This document shows, piece after piece, positions 1 to 7,561 of a stretch of DNA of 51,468 nucleotides. A program made the translations under genes and the position numbers. Under the pieces are notes generated by a model. It had not been told where the DNA came from. It saw only the letters and a program-made list of their open reading frames with translations, and did no database searches. Position 1 is the first letter of the stretch. Each line of letters begins with the position of its first letter. This stretch comes from Negativicutes bacterium (GTDB lineage: Bacteria > Bacillota > Negativicutes > JAGPMH01): positions 1 to 51,468 of the forward strand of contig JAGPMH010000009.1 of assembly GCA_018052945.1 (NCBI GenBank). Direction: 5' to 3'.

Positions 1-356
1 GAATTAGGGATAGCGCCATATTTGTTAGTATCAGAAGTTCCTTTAAAGGTTAACAAATAAATTTCAAAGAATAAATGAATAAATGGAATGAAATTCAATA
101 ATAAATAATATGGAGATTTATTTAGGTCGGCTAATCTTCTGATTTTTATAGAAATATTGGTAATAAATAAGGCTAAGGTAAATAGCAATATAAAGATTAG
201 CATTATTTTATTTTCAGGAAAAGAATAGAATACTAAAAATCTATGAAGGGAAATAACAAATAGATAAAAGATGATGTTTACATAAAGGTAGTGTATTCTG
301 TTAACTCGTCCGGAAAAAGTAAGAAAATCTTGTTGCAAATAAGTGAAAAATTTCAT
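1..356 (-). CDS. DUF805 family small membrane protein (3' end cut by window)
   Basis: The frame reads leftward from an ATG at 356-354 and runs off the window edge, giving 118 codons without a stop. A GAGGTG ribosome binding site precedes the ATG. The N-terminus has the DUF805 hallmark FSGRVNRIHYLY. Two hydrophobic stretches follow, then RRLADLNKS and a terminal block with KGTSDTNKYG, which is the conserved G-x-x-x-x-N-x-Y-G end of the family. DUF805 proteins are small inner-membrane proteins of unknown function. The gene is divergent from the diguanylate cyclase at 625. The family call is firm; no function can be assigned. Confidence 0.85.
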   Translation of the reverse strand, partial: MKFFTYLQQDFLTFSGRVNRIHYLYVNIIFYLFVISLHRFLVFYSFPENKIMLIFILLFTLALFITNISIKIRRLADLNKSPYYLLLNFIPFIHLFFEIYLLTFKGTSDTNKYGAIPN

Positions 357-624
357 GGTGCACCTCGCTAAAAGAACTTAAAATATTAGGTATTATTTTA
401 AAAACAATATTAAGACATAGGGTGATTTAAAAATAACTACAATTAATTACAATAATAACAAATAATATAATTATTATCAATATAAGGAAACTATTTACTG
501 AAACTATTTTCTTGCTAGGTGTATGGTTATTAGCTACAATAATGGTAACTGAAATATATTTAGTAGCTATTATATTAATTTTATGTGATAGGTATTGAAA
601 GCAGAAGATTATGGGGTGAAGCTT

Positions 625-2220
625 ATGGAAGAAAAATTTGCGCAGAATAAAAAACAATTGTTATGGTACTTTCTTTTGTCATTCTCATTAATTTTTCTGA
701 TTTCTTTTCTGATTTTATTTTTTATTGAAAAGGAAGTTAGTGAAACTAAAATTGAGGCATTAAAAAGTCAAGAACAAAGGGTGGTTAAATTAGAAAATGA
801 CTTTTTAGGGCGAGAATTTAGTATGGTTTTATCGGACCTGCATTATCTTCACCACGCTTATGAAAATAAACTAATAAAAAGCAACAATTATGCTGAAATA
901 GCAGAAAATTGGGCGGTTTTTTCAAACCAACGAAAAATATATGATCAAATTAGATTTTTAGATGCTGATGGTATGGAGAAAATTCGAGTAAATATCAGTG
1001 AAAATGGTAGCTATATTGTTCCCGATAAAGATTTACAAAATAAAAAAGAACGATATTATTTTACGGAAGCTATAAATTTAAAGGAAGAAACAGTATATGT
1101 TTCACCGCTTGATTTGAACATGGAGCAAGGAAAAGTGGAAATTCCGTTTAAACCAATGATTAGGCTTTCGACACCGGTATATGACAATGATGGTAAAGTT
1201 CGAGGGATTATTGTTTTAAATTACTTGGCAGATTATACTTTGTTAGGCTTAAGAGAGTTAGCAAAAAATAGCCAAGGCGAGATATTTTTATTAAATTCAA
1301 ATGGCTATAGTTTATCATCAGATAATGTTGAAAATGATTGGAATTTTATGTTTGCAGAGAAAAAAGAGCAAAGTTTTGCAGGTGATTTTCCAGGAGCTTG
1401 GAACGCAATTATTGACCATACGACTCAAGTTTTGACTGACCAAGGGTTGGTTACTTCATTGCCGGTCTTATTAAGTCATAAATTTAATTTAGGGCAAGTT
1501 AATGATCATCGACAAAACTTAATCCTCGGTGATGGAAATTGGTACATTGTCTCGGTGGTTGAAAAAAACAATAAAAACGCAGAGTTTTTTAATAATGACT
1601 TAACAACAATTTCTTTAATGGTATTTAAAAAGAATATGTATTATTTTCTTTTAATGATAGTTGTTTCAGGCATTGTTGGACTATTAATATATGTTAACAG
1701 GAAAACATATTCGAAAATTAAATATTATTCCGAGTATGATCATCTTACCAAGACCTTAAATCGGCGGGCTGGTATAACAAGGCTTAATAAACTATTTTCT
1801 GAAGATAACCGAAGGCATTTAGTAGTTAGCTTATGTTTTATTGATATCAATGGCTTAAAAGAAGTTAATGATAGATTAGGGCATAAAATGGGTGATGAAC
1901 TTATAACGACGGTGGCTGAAGTTATCAAAAAAATTATTAGAGAGCAAGACTTTTTAGTTAGATTAGGTGGCGATGAATTTCTCATTGTTTTTAATGGTAT
2001 TGATATTAGTGCTGCTGAAAATATCTGGAAGAGAATTATTGAAGCTTATGATAAAATAAATACGGTAGAACAAAGAGCCTACAATATTAGTGTTAGTCAT
2101 GGCATTGTTGATTTTGACAACAAACAAAAAATTAATGTGGATGATTTAATAAATACTGCCGACGAAAAAATGTATCAAGAAAAGCAAGTTATTAAGAAAA
2201 ATTTGCAGGTTGTTCGCTGA
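625..2220 (+). CDS. membrane-bound diguanylate cyclase with periplasmic sensor domain
   Basis: The product has 531 aa. The start is the ATG at 625, preceded by GGGGTGA at 613-619; a TTG at 595 is in frame but has no such site. Transmembrane segment 1 is about residues 11-34 and segment 2 about 338-357. The roughly 300 residues between them look like a double-Cache sensor, including RYYFTEAIN and VRGIIVLNYL. The C-terminal GGDEF domain has an intact GGDEF at 448-452. It also has an inhibitory-site RxxD (REQD, 439-442) exactly five residues upstream. It should therefore make c-di-GMP and be product-inhibited. There is no EAL domain. The ligand cannot be read from the sequence. Confidence 0.92.
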   Translation: MEEKFAQNKKQLLWYFLLSFSLIFLISFLILFFIEKEVSETKIEALKSQEQRVVKLENDFLGREFSMVLSDLHYLHHAYENKLIKSNNYAEIAENWAVFSNQRKIYDQIRFLDADGMEKIRVNISENGSYIVPDKDLQNKKERYYFTEAINLKEETVYVSPLDLNMEQGKVEIPFKPMIRLSTPVYDNDGKVRGIIVLNYLADYTLLGLRELAKNSQGEIFLLNSNGYSLSSDNVENDWNFMFAEKKEQSFAGDFPGAWNAIIDHTTQVLTDQGLVTSLPVLLSHKFNLGQVNDHRQNLILGDGNWYIVSVVEKNNKNAEFFNNDLTTISLMVFKKNMYYFLLMIVVSGIVGLLIYVNRKTYSKIKYYSEYDHLTKTLNRRAGITRLNKLFSEDNRRHLVVSLCFIDINGLKEVNDRLGHKMGDELITTVAEVIKKIIREQDFLVRLGGDEFLIVFNGIDISAAENIWKRIIEAYDKINTVEQRAYNISVSHGIVDFDNKQKINVDDLINTADEKMYQEKQVIKKNLQVVR

Positions 2221-2294
2221 AATTTAAAATGAAAGTAAAAATATTTATTGAAAGAGGTTTGTGTTTATAAAGACAAATCAAGGAGTGGAAGTTG

Positions 2295-2690
2295 ATGTTT
2301 TTAGAAGGAATGAAGATAATGCTAGGCGATAAAACTTGTGTTAAGGTGGAAGAGGTTGTTTGTGGAGATATTTTAATGACAGAAAATTTTGCACAAGTTA
2401 AGGTCATAGCAGTTATTGATGGGGAAGAAGACGCAGTGACATATATTAAATTACAATCAGGCGGTAATATAGTTGTCAGTGCTGATCAAAAATTTTTAAC
2501 GGCTAAGGGCTTAGTTGAGGCTAAAGATTTGACAGTAGGAGAAAAGCTGATTTCAACAAATTTAGCGGAAAAAGTTATTGAAACAATAAGAATCCAAGAT
2601 AATAAGAAGAAGGTTTATGGTTTTTATCTTGAAGGCAAGAATTTATTAGTAAATGTCAACGGATTTTGGTTGAATAGTTGTATTGATTAA
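2295..2690 (+). CDS. stand-alone Hint-fold (intein-like) protein, probably inactive
   Basis: The product has 131 aa from ATG 2295, with AAGGAGTGG just upstream. The whole protein reads as a single Hint domain, the fold of inteins and hedgehog autoprocessing domains: FLEGMKIML at the N-terminus, VEEVVCGDILM, SADQKFLTAKGLVEAKDL, and a C-terminal VYGFYLEGKNLLVNVNGFWLN. In active Hint domains a Cys or Ser is residue 1 and a His lies in the T-x-x-H block. Here the initiator Met occupies the first position and Gln65 the second. There are no exteins, signal peptide or partner domain. The fold call rests on pattern recognition; the function is unknown. Confidence 0.6.
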   Translation: MFLEGMKIMLGDKTCVKVEEVVCGDILMTENFAQVKVIAVIDGEEDAVTYIKLQSGGNIVVSADQKFLTAKGLVEAKDLTVGEKLISTNLAEKVIETIRIQDNKKKVYGFYLEGKNLLVNVNGFWLNSCID

Positions 2691-2823
2691 GAAAATATTT
2701 TAGTGTAGTCCTAGTGGGAGCGAATTCTTGTTTATAATATCATTATAAAATTATAGTAAATTACCACTCAAAAGAGTATAATATAATTATTAAGGTTATT
2801 TAATACAGTAGGAGGTATTTGTT

Positions 2824-3078
2824 ATGCCGAATTTTGAAGAGACAATGATGTTTAAAGTAGAGAATGAAGAAATCAATGATGCATCAATTATAATAAAAAA
2901 GGTCTGCCAAGCTTTAAGTGAAAAAGGATATAATCCGATTAATCAGCTTGTAGGTTATTTATTGTCCGGAGATCCTACTTATGTTACCAGCTATAATAAT
3001 GCAAGAGGGTTAATTCGTAAATTGGAGCGCGATGAATTATTAGAAGAGCTTGTTCGTGCTTATTTAAAGAACAAATAG
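2824..3078 (+). CDS. ireB: IreB family regulatory phosphoprotein (UPF0297)
   Basis: The product has 84 aa, full length for the family, with GGAGG before the ATG. It carries the conserved blocks [34 protein letters not shown] (quoted in part) and [18 protein letters not shown]. In Enterococcus, IreB is phosphorylated by the Ser/Thr kinase IreK and influences cell-envelope stress tolerance. The B. subtilis counterpart is YrzL. It is followed by ruvX and a DUF1292 gene, the standard Firmicute order. A TATAAT at 2777-2782 could be its -10 element, but no good -35 element is visible. Confidence 0.95.
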   Translation: MPNFEETMMFKVENEEINDASIIIKKVCQALSEKGYNPINQLVGYLLSGDPTYVTSYNNARGLIRKLERDELLEELVRAYLKNK

Positions 3079-3086
3079 GGGGACTA

Positions 3087-3500
3087 ATGAGAATTCTGGG
3101 ACTGGATGTTGGTGACAAAACGATTGGAATAGCTGTAAGTGATGAACTTTTTTTTACAGCACAAGGGGTTGAAGTTATTAGACGGACTAATTTGGAGAAG
3201 GATTTTGCCAGATTAAGTGCTTTAGTAACTGAATATGATGTAGATACTTTTGTTATTGGTTTGCCGAAAAATATGGATGGTAGTATTGGCGACAGAGGGT
3301 TATTGGTTAAAAAATTTGCAGATGACTTAAATGCTGTTATTAGCGGTAAAAAGATGATTTTTTGGGATGAGAGACTTTCTACTGTGGCGGCACAAAAGTC
3401 GTTAATTGCAGCCGATGTTAGCAGGGCTAAGCGTAAAAAAGTCATTGATAAAATGGCGGCTGTTTTTATTCTACAGGGGTATTTAGATAGTAGGAAATAA
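3087..3500 (+). CDS. ruvX: RuvX/YqgF family Holliday junction resolvase-like nuclease
   Basis: The product has 137 aa, a normal length. It starts with MRILGLDVGDKTIGIAVSD, the RNase H-like first strand with its catalytic Asp. It continues with VIGLPKNMDGSIGDR, and the region around FWDERLSTVAAQK holds another conserved acidic residue. The family matures the 5' end of 16S pre-rRNA in E. coli (YqgF) and was originally proposed to be a resolvase. It starts 8 nt after ireB and shares its transcript. Confidence 0.95.
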   Translation: MRILGLDVGDKTIGIAVSDELFFTAQGVEVIRRTNLEKDFARLSALVTEYDVDTFVIGLPKNMDGSIGDRGLLVKKFADDLNAVISGKKMIFWDERLSTVAAQKSLIAADVSRAKRKKVIDKMAAVFILQGYLDSRK

Positions 3501-3507
3501 TACTTTC

Positions 3508-3536
3508 TTGACAGGGGTTTATTTCTATTATAGAAT
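3508..3536 (+). promoter_or_regulatory. sigma-A type promoter for the DUF1292 gene
   Basis: TTGACA at 3508-3513 and TAGAAT at 3531-3536 are separated by 17 bases. It lies just after the ruvX stop and about 30 bases before the DUF1292 start, so that gene has its own promoter inside the cluster. Confidence 0.65.
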
Positions 3537-3567
3537 TTAGTAACAATTTAAATAAGAGGTGAAAAGC

Positions 3568-3900
3568 ATGACTGAAAAAGATAATGAAATAATGGAAGAC
3601 GATGAGTTAATCGTTGTTATGACTGACGAAGAAGGTAATGAATATTATTACCGTGAAGAGTTAATAATTCCAGTAGGTGAAGACAGATTTGCTTTACTAG
3701 TTGAAATCCAAGAAGACGATTGTGAAGATGGTTGCGACGATGATGGTTGCGATTGTGGTTGTGGCGATGAAAATGTAGTAATTGCTAAAATCGTTGTTGA
3801 TGAGAACGGTGAAGAAGTTTATGTTGATCCAACTGATGAAGAATTTGAAGCTGTTCAAAAAGCATATGATGAATTAATGGAAGATGATGAAGAAGCCTAA
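3568..3900 (+). CDS. DUF1292 protein with Cys-rich acidic insert
   Basis: The product has 110 aa. I take ATG 3568, preceded by AGAGGTG; the in-frame GTG at 3559 is part of that ribosome binding site. It is very acidic and matches the DUF1292/YrzB pattern: VMTDEEGNEYYY, FALLVEIQE, and a C-terminal DPTDEEFEAVQKAYDELMED. The middle has an unusual Cys/Asp/Gly segment with five cysteines spaced C-x3-C-x4-C-x-C-x-C. The position after ireB-ruvX is the usual place for this family. Its function is unknown. Metal binding by the insert is only a suggestion. Confidence 0.88.
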   Translation: MTEKDNEIMEDDELIVVMTDEEGNEYYYREELIIPVGEDRFALLVEIQEDDCEDGCDDDGCDCGCGDENVVIAKIVVDENGEEVYVDPTDEEFEAVQKAYDELMEDDEEA

Positions 3901-3919
3901 TTTTAGGTTTCTTTTTTTT
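3892..3919 (+). terminator. intrinsic terminator after the DUF1292 gene
   Basis: GAAGCCTAA pairs with TTAGGTTTC across a very short loop and is followed by eight T. The left arm overlaps the stop codon of the DUF1292 gene. Confidence 0.75.
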
Positions 3920-3975
3920 GTAATTTTTGTGTATAATAATAGAAGTGTTTGTGATTGAGATGTGGAAGGGTGATT

Positions 3976-4995
3976 GTGTTGTTTTGGTCAAAAGGAGAAA
4001 ACCAAATTTCTAAATGGCTGATAATAAGCTTTTTTATCTTTTTTGTTTCTTCAATGTTAGCAATTGGCATGGTAGGAAACTCTATTTCGAAAAATAAAAC
4101 GGTTGATGTTTATGTTAAGGTTAAACCGGGGATGACGACGGATAATATTGCACATTTGCTTTATGATAAGGGTGTAACTAAAAGTGTGACAGCTTTTAAT
4201 TTATTTGCGAAAATGAATAATTTAGATGGAAAATTAAGAGCGGGTAGTTATCATTTTTCTTCTAATATGACATATAGTAAAATTATCGATATCTTATCAA
4301 GAGGTAATATTGTAAATTATAGTTTTACAGTTCCGGAAGGTTATAATGTCAATGAAATTGCCAAAAGCTTAGAAGATAAAGGGATTGCTGATGCAAAAAA
4401 AATAAAAGAATTAGCAAAAGAACTTAAACCTTATGATTATATGCAAAACAATAACTTTGACAATAAATATATTGCGGAGGGTTTTTTATTTCCTGATACT
4501 TATCAAATTGCTGAAGAGTCCAATGAAAAAGATATTGTATTGATGATGATAACTGAATTTGATAAACGCTTTGATGATAAAATGAAGGCAAGAGCTCATG
4601 AAATGGGGTTAAGTATTAGAGAGGTTGTAATTTTAGCCTCATTAGTTGAGAAAGAAGCTAGAATTGACGAGGATAGACCCATAATAGCACAGGTATTTAT
4701 CAATAGATTAAAGCAGGAAATGCCGTTACAATCCTGTGCAACAATTCAGTATATCTTAGGGTATGCTAAACCTGAACTAAGTATTCAGGATACTAAAATT
4801 GAATCGCCTTATAACACTTATCTTCATCAGGGGTTGCCACCGGGACCGATTGCTAATCCTGGATTAGCTTCGTTGAAAGCAGTTTTATACTCACAGCCTA
4901 CTAATTACTTATATTTTGTAGCTGATAGTGAGGGTAGACATCATTTTAGTGAAACCTATGAAGGACATTTAAGAAATATACAGCAGGTAAATTAA
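3976..4995 (+). CDS. mltG: endolytic murein transglycosylase MltG
   Basis: The product has about 339 aa. A GGAAGGGTGA site at 3964-3973 points to GTG 3976 or TTG 3979; a TTG at 3955 lies upstream of that site. One transmembrane helix (about residues 13-33) is followed by a LysM-like region (VKVKPGMTTDNIAHLLYDKG). Then comes the YceG catalytic domain with FLFPDTYQI, the ASLVEKEA segment holding the catalytic Glu (around 225-227), and GLPPGPIANPG. MltG cleaves nascent peptidoglycan strands at the inner membrane. A TGTGTATAAT in the intergenic gap may be an extended -10 element. Confidence 0.95.
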   Translation: MLFWSKGENQISKWLIISFFIFFVSSMLAIGMVGNSISKNKTVDVYVKVKPGMTTDNIAHLLYDKGVTKSVTAFNLFAKMNNLDGKLRAGSYHFSSNMTYSKIIDILSRGNIVNYSFTVPEGYNVNEIAKSLEDKGIADAKKIKELAKELKPYDYMQNNNFDNKYIAEGFLFPDTYQIAEESNEKDIVLMMITEFDKRFDDKMKARAHEMGLSIREVVILASLVEKEARIDEDRPIIAQVFINRLKQEMPLQSCATIQYILGYAKPELSIQDTKIESPYNTYLHQGLPPGPIANPGLASLKAVLYSQPTNYLYFVADSEGRHHFSETYEGHLRNIQQVN

Positions 4996-4997
4996 TT

Positions 4998-5609
4998 ATG
5001 AAAGAAATTTTAAATGAATTAAAAAAATATGCAGAAGAAAATAGAGTGCCAATCATAAAAGATGAGGCGATGCAGGTGCTTATTGATGTCTGTAAAACTA
5101 AACAACCTAAGAATATCTTGGAAGTCGGGACAGCTATTGGTTACTCTTTATTAACAATGTTGGATAGCATTAGTGTAAAGGCTAATGTGATATCGTTAGA
5201 ACTTGATGAGACCAGAGCGGAAATTGCTAGAAACTCAATTAACAAAGCTTGTTTAACAGAGTTTGTAGAAATTATTGTGGGCGATGCTGGTAAAACTTTA
5301 TTGGAACTTCAAAAAGCACAGAGAAAATTTGATCTTGTTTTTATTGACGCTGCTAAGGCACAGTATGTTGACTATTTAAATAAAATTTTACCGATGTTGG
5401 CGGATGATAGTATTATTATTGCAGACAATGTTTTATTTAGAGGTTATGTTGAAGGGTTAGAAGAGACACCACGAAGATTTAAAACGATTGTGTCGCGTTT
5501 ACGAACTTATATTGACTTAGTTACTAATAATATAGATTTTGAAACGGTAATATATAAAGAGGCTGATGGAATAGCGGTTTCTTATTATCGGAGGGGGAAG
5601 AATGAATAA
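4998..5609 (+). CDS. trmR: O-methyltransferase family 3, likely tRNA 5-hydroxyuridine methyltransferase
   Basis: The product has 203 aa. The SAM-binding motif ILEVGTAIGYS, acidic VISLELDE and DLVFIDAAKAQYVDYL are class I family-3 O-methyltransferase signatures. NVLFRGYVEG is also typical. Its position between mltG and a U32 protein matches B. subtilis yrrM, whose product TrmR methylates ho5U34 to mo5U in tRNA. It starts 2 nt after mltG and overlaps the next gene by 8 nt, so the pair is translationally coupled. The specific substrate is inferred from context. Confidence 0.85.
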   Translation: MKEILNELKKYAEENRVPIIKDEAMQVLIDVCKTKQPKNILEVGTAIGYSLLTMLDSISVKANVISLELDETRAEIARNSINKACLTEFVEIIVGDAGKTLLELQKAQRKFDLVFIDAAKAQYVDYLNKILPMLADDSIIIADNVLFRGYVEGLEETPRRFKTIVSRLRTYIDLVTNNIDFETVIYKEADGIAVSYYRRGKNE

Positions 5610-6822
5610 GCCTGAATTATTGGCACCTGCCGGAAATTTGGAAAAACTTAAAATGGCGTTAATATATGGAGCGGATGCTGTTTTTATGGGGGGAAAAGCT
5701 TTTGGCTTAAGAGCGTTTGGTGGAAATTTTAATGATGATGAGTTAAAAGAAGGGATTGAATTTGCTCATAGTCTTAATAAAAAAGCCTATGTAACGATAA
5801 ATATTTATGCTCATAACAGTGATTTAACAGAGTTGCCGGAATATTTAAGATATCTTGAGAGTATCAAGGTTGATGCAATTATTGTCGCAGATTTGGGTGT
5901 TTTCCAAATAGCAAAACAAACTACTCCTAATCTACCTATTCATATTAGTACTCAAGCTAATAATACTAATTGGGCCTCTGTTAAAGCTTGGCAAGAGATG
6001 GGGGCAAATCGAGTTGTATTAGCTCGAGAATTGTCTTTTACCGAAATAAAAGAAATTAGAGATAATGTGAAGCTTGATTTAGAAGCGTTTATTCATGGGG
6101 CAATGTGTATTTCTTACTCTGGACGCTGTTTGCTTAGTAACTATTTTACTGGTCGTGATGCCAATAGAGGTAGTTGCGCACAGTCTTGTCGATGGAAATA
6201 TACATTGATGGAAGAAAAAAGACCAGGAGAATATTTTCCTGTGTTTGAAGATGAAAGAGGCACTTATATTTTCAACTCAAAAGATATGTGCATGATTGAA
6301 TATTTACCGGAACTGATAAATAGTGGCATTAATAGTTTCAAGGTTGAAGGACGGATGAAAAGTGTTCATTATGTAGCATCGGTTATTAAAGTTTATCGCC
6401 AAGCTATTGACAGCTATTATGAAAATAGTCATGATTATCAAGTGAAAAAAGAATGGATCGAAGAACTTAATAAAGGTTCACACCGAGAATATAGTACCGG
6501 CTTTTATTTGAATAAAACAACAGAAAAAGATCAAATCTATGGCAATTCTTCTTATCTGCAAACTCATGATTTTATTGGGCTAGTTTTAGATTATGATGAA
6601 AATAGTGGCTGGGCAGTTGTTGAACAAAGAAATAATATGAAAACAGGACAAGAAATAGAAATAATTCAACCACAAAAAGAAACCTTCAACCAAAGACTTG
6701 AATTTATGTTAGATGATGAAGGTAATGAAATAAATATGGCTCCTCATGCACAGCAAATCATAAAAATTAAAATGATGAAGCCGGTAGAAAAATACTCGAT
6801 GTTAAGAAGAAAGGCTAAATAA
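5602..6822 (+). CDS. trhP: U32 peptidase-family protein, likely tRNA hydroxylation protein TrhP
   Basis: The product has 406 aa. It starts with ELLAPAGNLEKLKMALIYGADAVFMGG (the U32 opening, quoted in part) and contains the U32 signature region ending FKVEGRMKS. Four cysteines (AMCISYSGRCLL and GSCAQSC) form the probable iron-sulfur ligand set of the RlhA/TrhP group. These proteins hydroxylate RNA uridines with prephenate as a cofactor source rather than acting as proteases. B. subtilis has two adjacent genes (yrrN, yrrO); here there is one fused-length or single copy. Its coupling to trmR supports a shared ho5U-to-mo5U pathway. Confidence 0.88.
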   Translation: MNKPELLAPAGNLEKLKMALIYGADAVFMGGKAFGLRAFGGNFNDDELKEGIEFAHSLNKKAYVTINIYAHNSDLTELPEYLRYLESIKVDAIIVADLGVFQIAKQTTPNLPIHISTQANNTNWASVKAWQEMGANRVVLARELSFTEIKEIRDNVKLDLEAFIHGAMCISYSGRCLLSNYFTGRDANRGSCAQSCRWKYTLMEEKRPGEYFPVFEDERGTYIFNSKDMCMIEYLPELINSGINSFKVEGRMKSVHYVASVIKVYRQAIDSYYENSHDYQVKKEWIEELNKGSHREYSTGFYLNKTTEKDQIYGNSSYLQTHDFIGLVLDYDENSGWAVVEQRNNMKTGQEIEIIQPQKETFNQRLEFMLDDEGNEINMAPHAQQIIKIKMMKPVEKYSMLRRKAK

Positions 6823-7022
6823 TGAAAACAGAAATTTTTCTAAAGGTTAATAAAGAAGATATAAATTACATTAACAGAATTATGGAAGGTTATGAATATT
6901 TGGGGGTTGTGAGCACAATTGATAAAAAAGAAGGGATTATTGTGATCAGAACGACTACTGATATGTATGATGAAGCCAAAGTGATTTTGGAAAACTTAGA
7001 GATTGATTTTCAGTATTTATAA
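6822..7022 (+). CDS. DUF4911 small protein
   Basis: The product has 66 aa. The ATG shares its A with the trhP stop (TAATG), so the gene is coupled to trhP. The sequence alternates beta-like and helical stretches (DINYINRIMEGYEYLGVV, IDKKEGIIVIRTT, MYDEAKVILENL), resembling an ACT-like half domain. It agrees with DUF4911, which I know mainly from Clostridia and Negativicutes. It has no catalytic signature. A role linked to the U32 protein is only positional inference. Confidence 0.75.
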   Translation: MKTEIFLKVNKEDINYINRIMEGYEYLGVVSTIDKKEGIIVIRTTTDMYDEAKVILENLEIDFQYL

Positions 7023-7102
7023 TTTTTTTCGAAATATAGAAAATATAAGAATAATATGCTAAAATGGAATAGCTATATTTTTGCTATAAGGCTGTGATTT
7101 TT

Positions 7103-7561
7103 TTGTCAAAAAAGAAAATTTTAGTAATAAATGGACCTAATTTAAATTTATTAGGCAAGCGTGAACCTACTATTTACGGTAGCAGTTCTTTGGAAGATAT
7201 TAATGAATTAATGTTACAAAAAGCAGCTGTTAATAATATTGATATTGAATTTTTGCAGTCAAACCACGAAGGCGTAATTGTTGATAGTATTCAAGACGCC
7301 ACCAATAAATTTGATTATATCATTATAAATGCAGCAGCGTTTACGCACTATAGTATTGCAATTAGAGATGCAATTGCCGCTATTGATATTCCCGTTATTG
7401 AAGTTCATTTGTCAAATATTCATAAACGGGAAGAATTTAGAAAAAATTCGGTAATAGCGCCGGTTGTTGTAGGTCAAATTTCAGGATTTGGTGTAGATAG
7501 TTATTTAATTGCCCTGGAAGCTGTGGTGCGGTCTTTCGCTAAAGAGGTTGTCAATGAATAA
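7103..7561 (+). CDS. aroQ: type II 3-dehydroquinate dehydratase
   Basis: The product has 152 aa. TAAGGCTGTGAT at 7087-7098 aligns with the anti-Shine-Dalgarno, which favours TTG 7103 over GTG 7094. The family motif NGPNLNLLGKREPTIYG carries the catalytic Arg and Tyr. NAAAFTHYSIAIRDA and EVHLSNIHKREEFR hold the active-site Asn and His. It converts 3-dehydroquinate to 3-dehydroshikimate in the shikimate pathway. It overlaps pepP by 8 nt. The aroQ-pepP-efp order is common in Firmicutes. Confidence 0.95.
   Translation: MSKKKILVINGPNLNLLGKREPTIYGSSSLEDINELMLQKAAVNNIDIEFLQSNHEGVIVDSIQDATNKFDYIIINAAAFTHYSIAIRDAIAAIDIPVIEVHLSNIHKREEFRKNSVIAPVVVGQISGFGVDSYLIALEAVVRSFAKEVVNE

Noticed and set aside
506-568. 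Inverted repeat TAGCTAC...GTAGCTA upstream of the diguanylate cyclase as an operator
   Set aside because: Seven-base arms separated by about 25 bases in AT-rich DNA are expected by chance and fit no regulator I can name.
427-657. 76-codon minus-strand frame upstream of the diguanylate cyclase
   Set aside because: It is a very Ile/Phe/Asn-rich translation of AT-rich intergenic DNA, overlaps the real start region at 625 and has no convincing ribosome binding site.
2984-3445. 153-codon minus-strand frame across ireB and ruvX
   Set aside because: It is the antisense shadow of two well-conserved genes and its sequence resembles no family.
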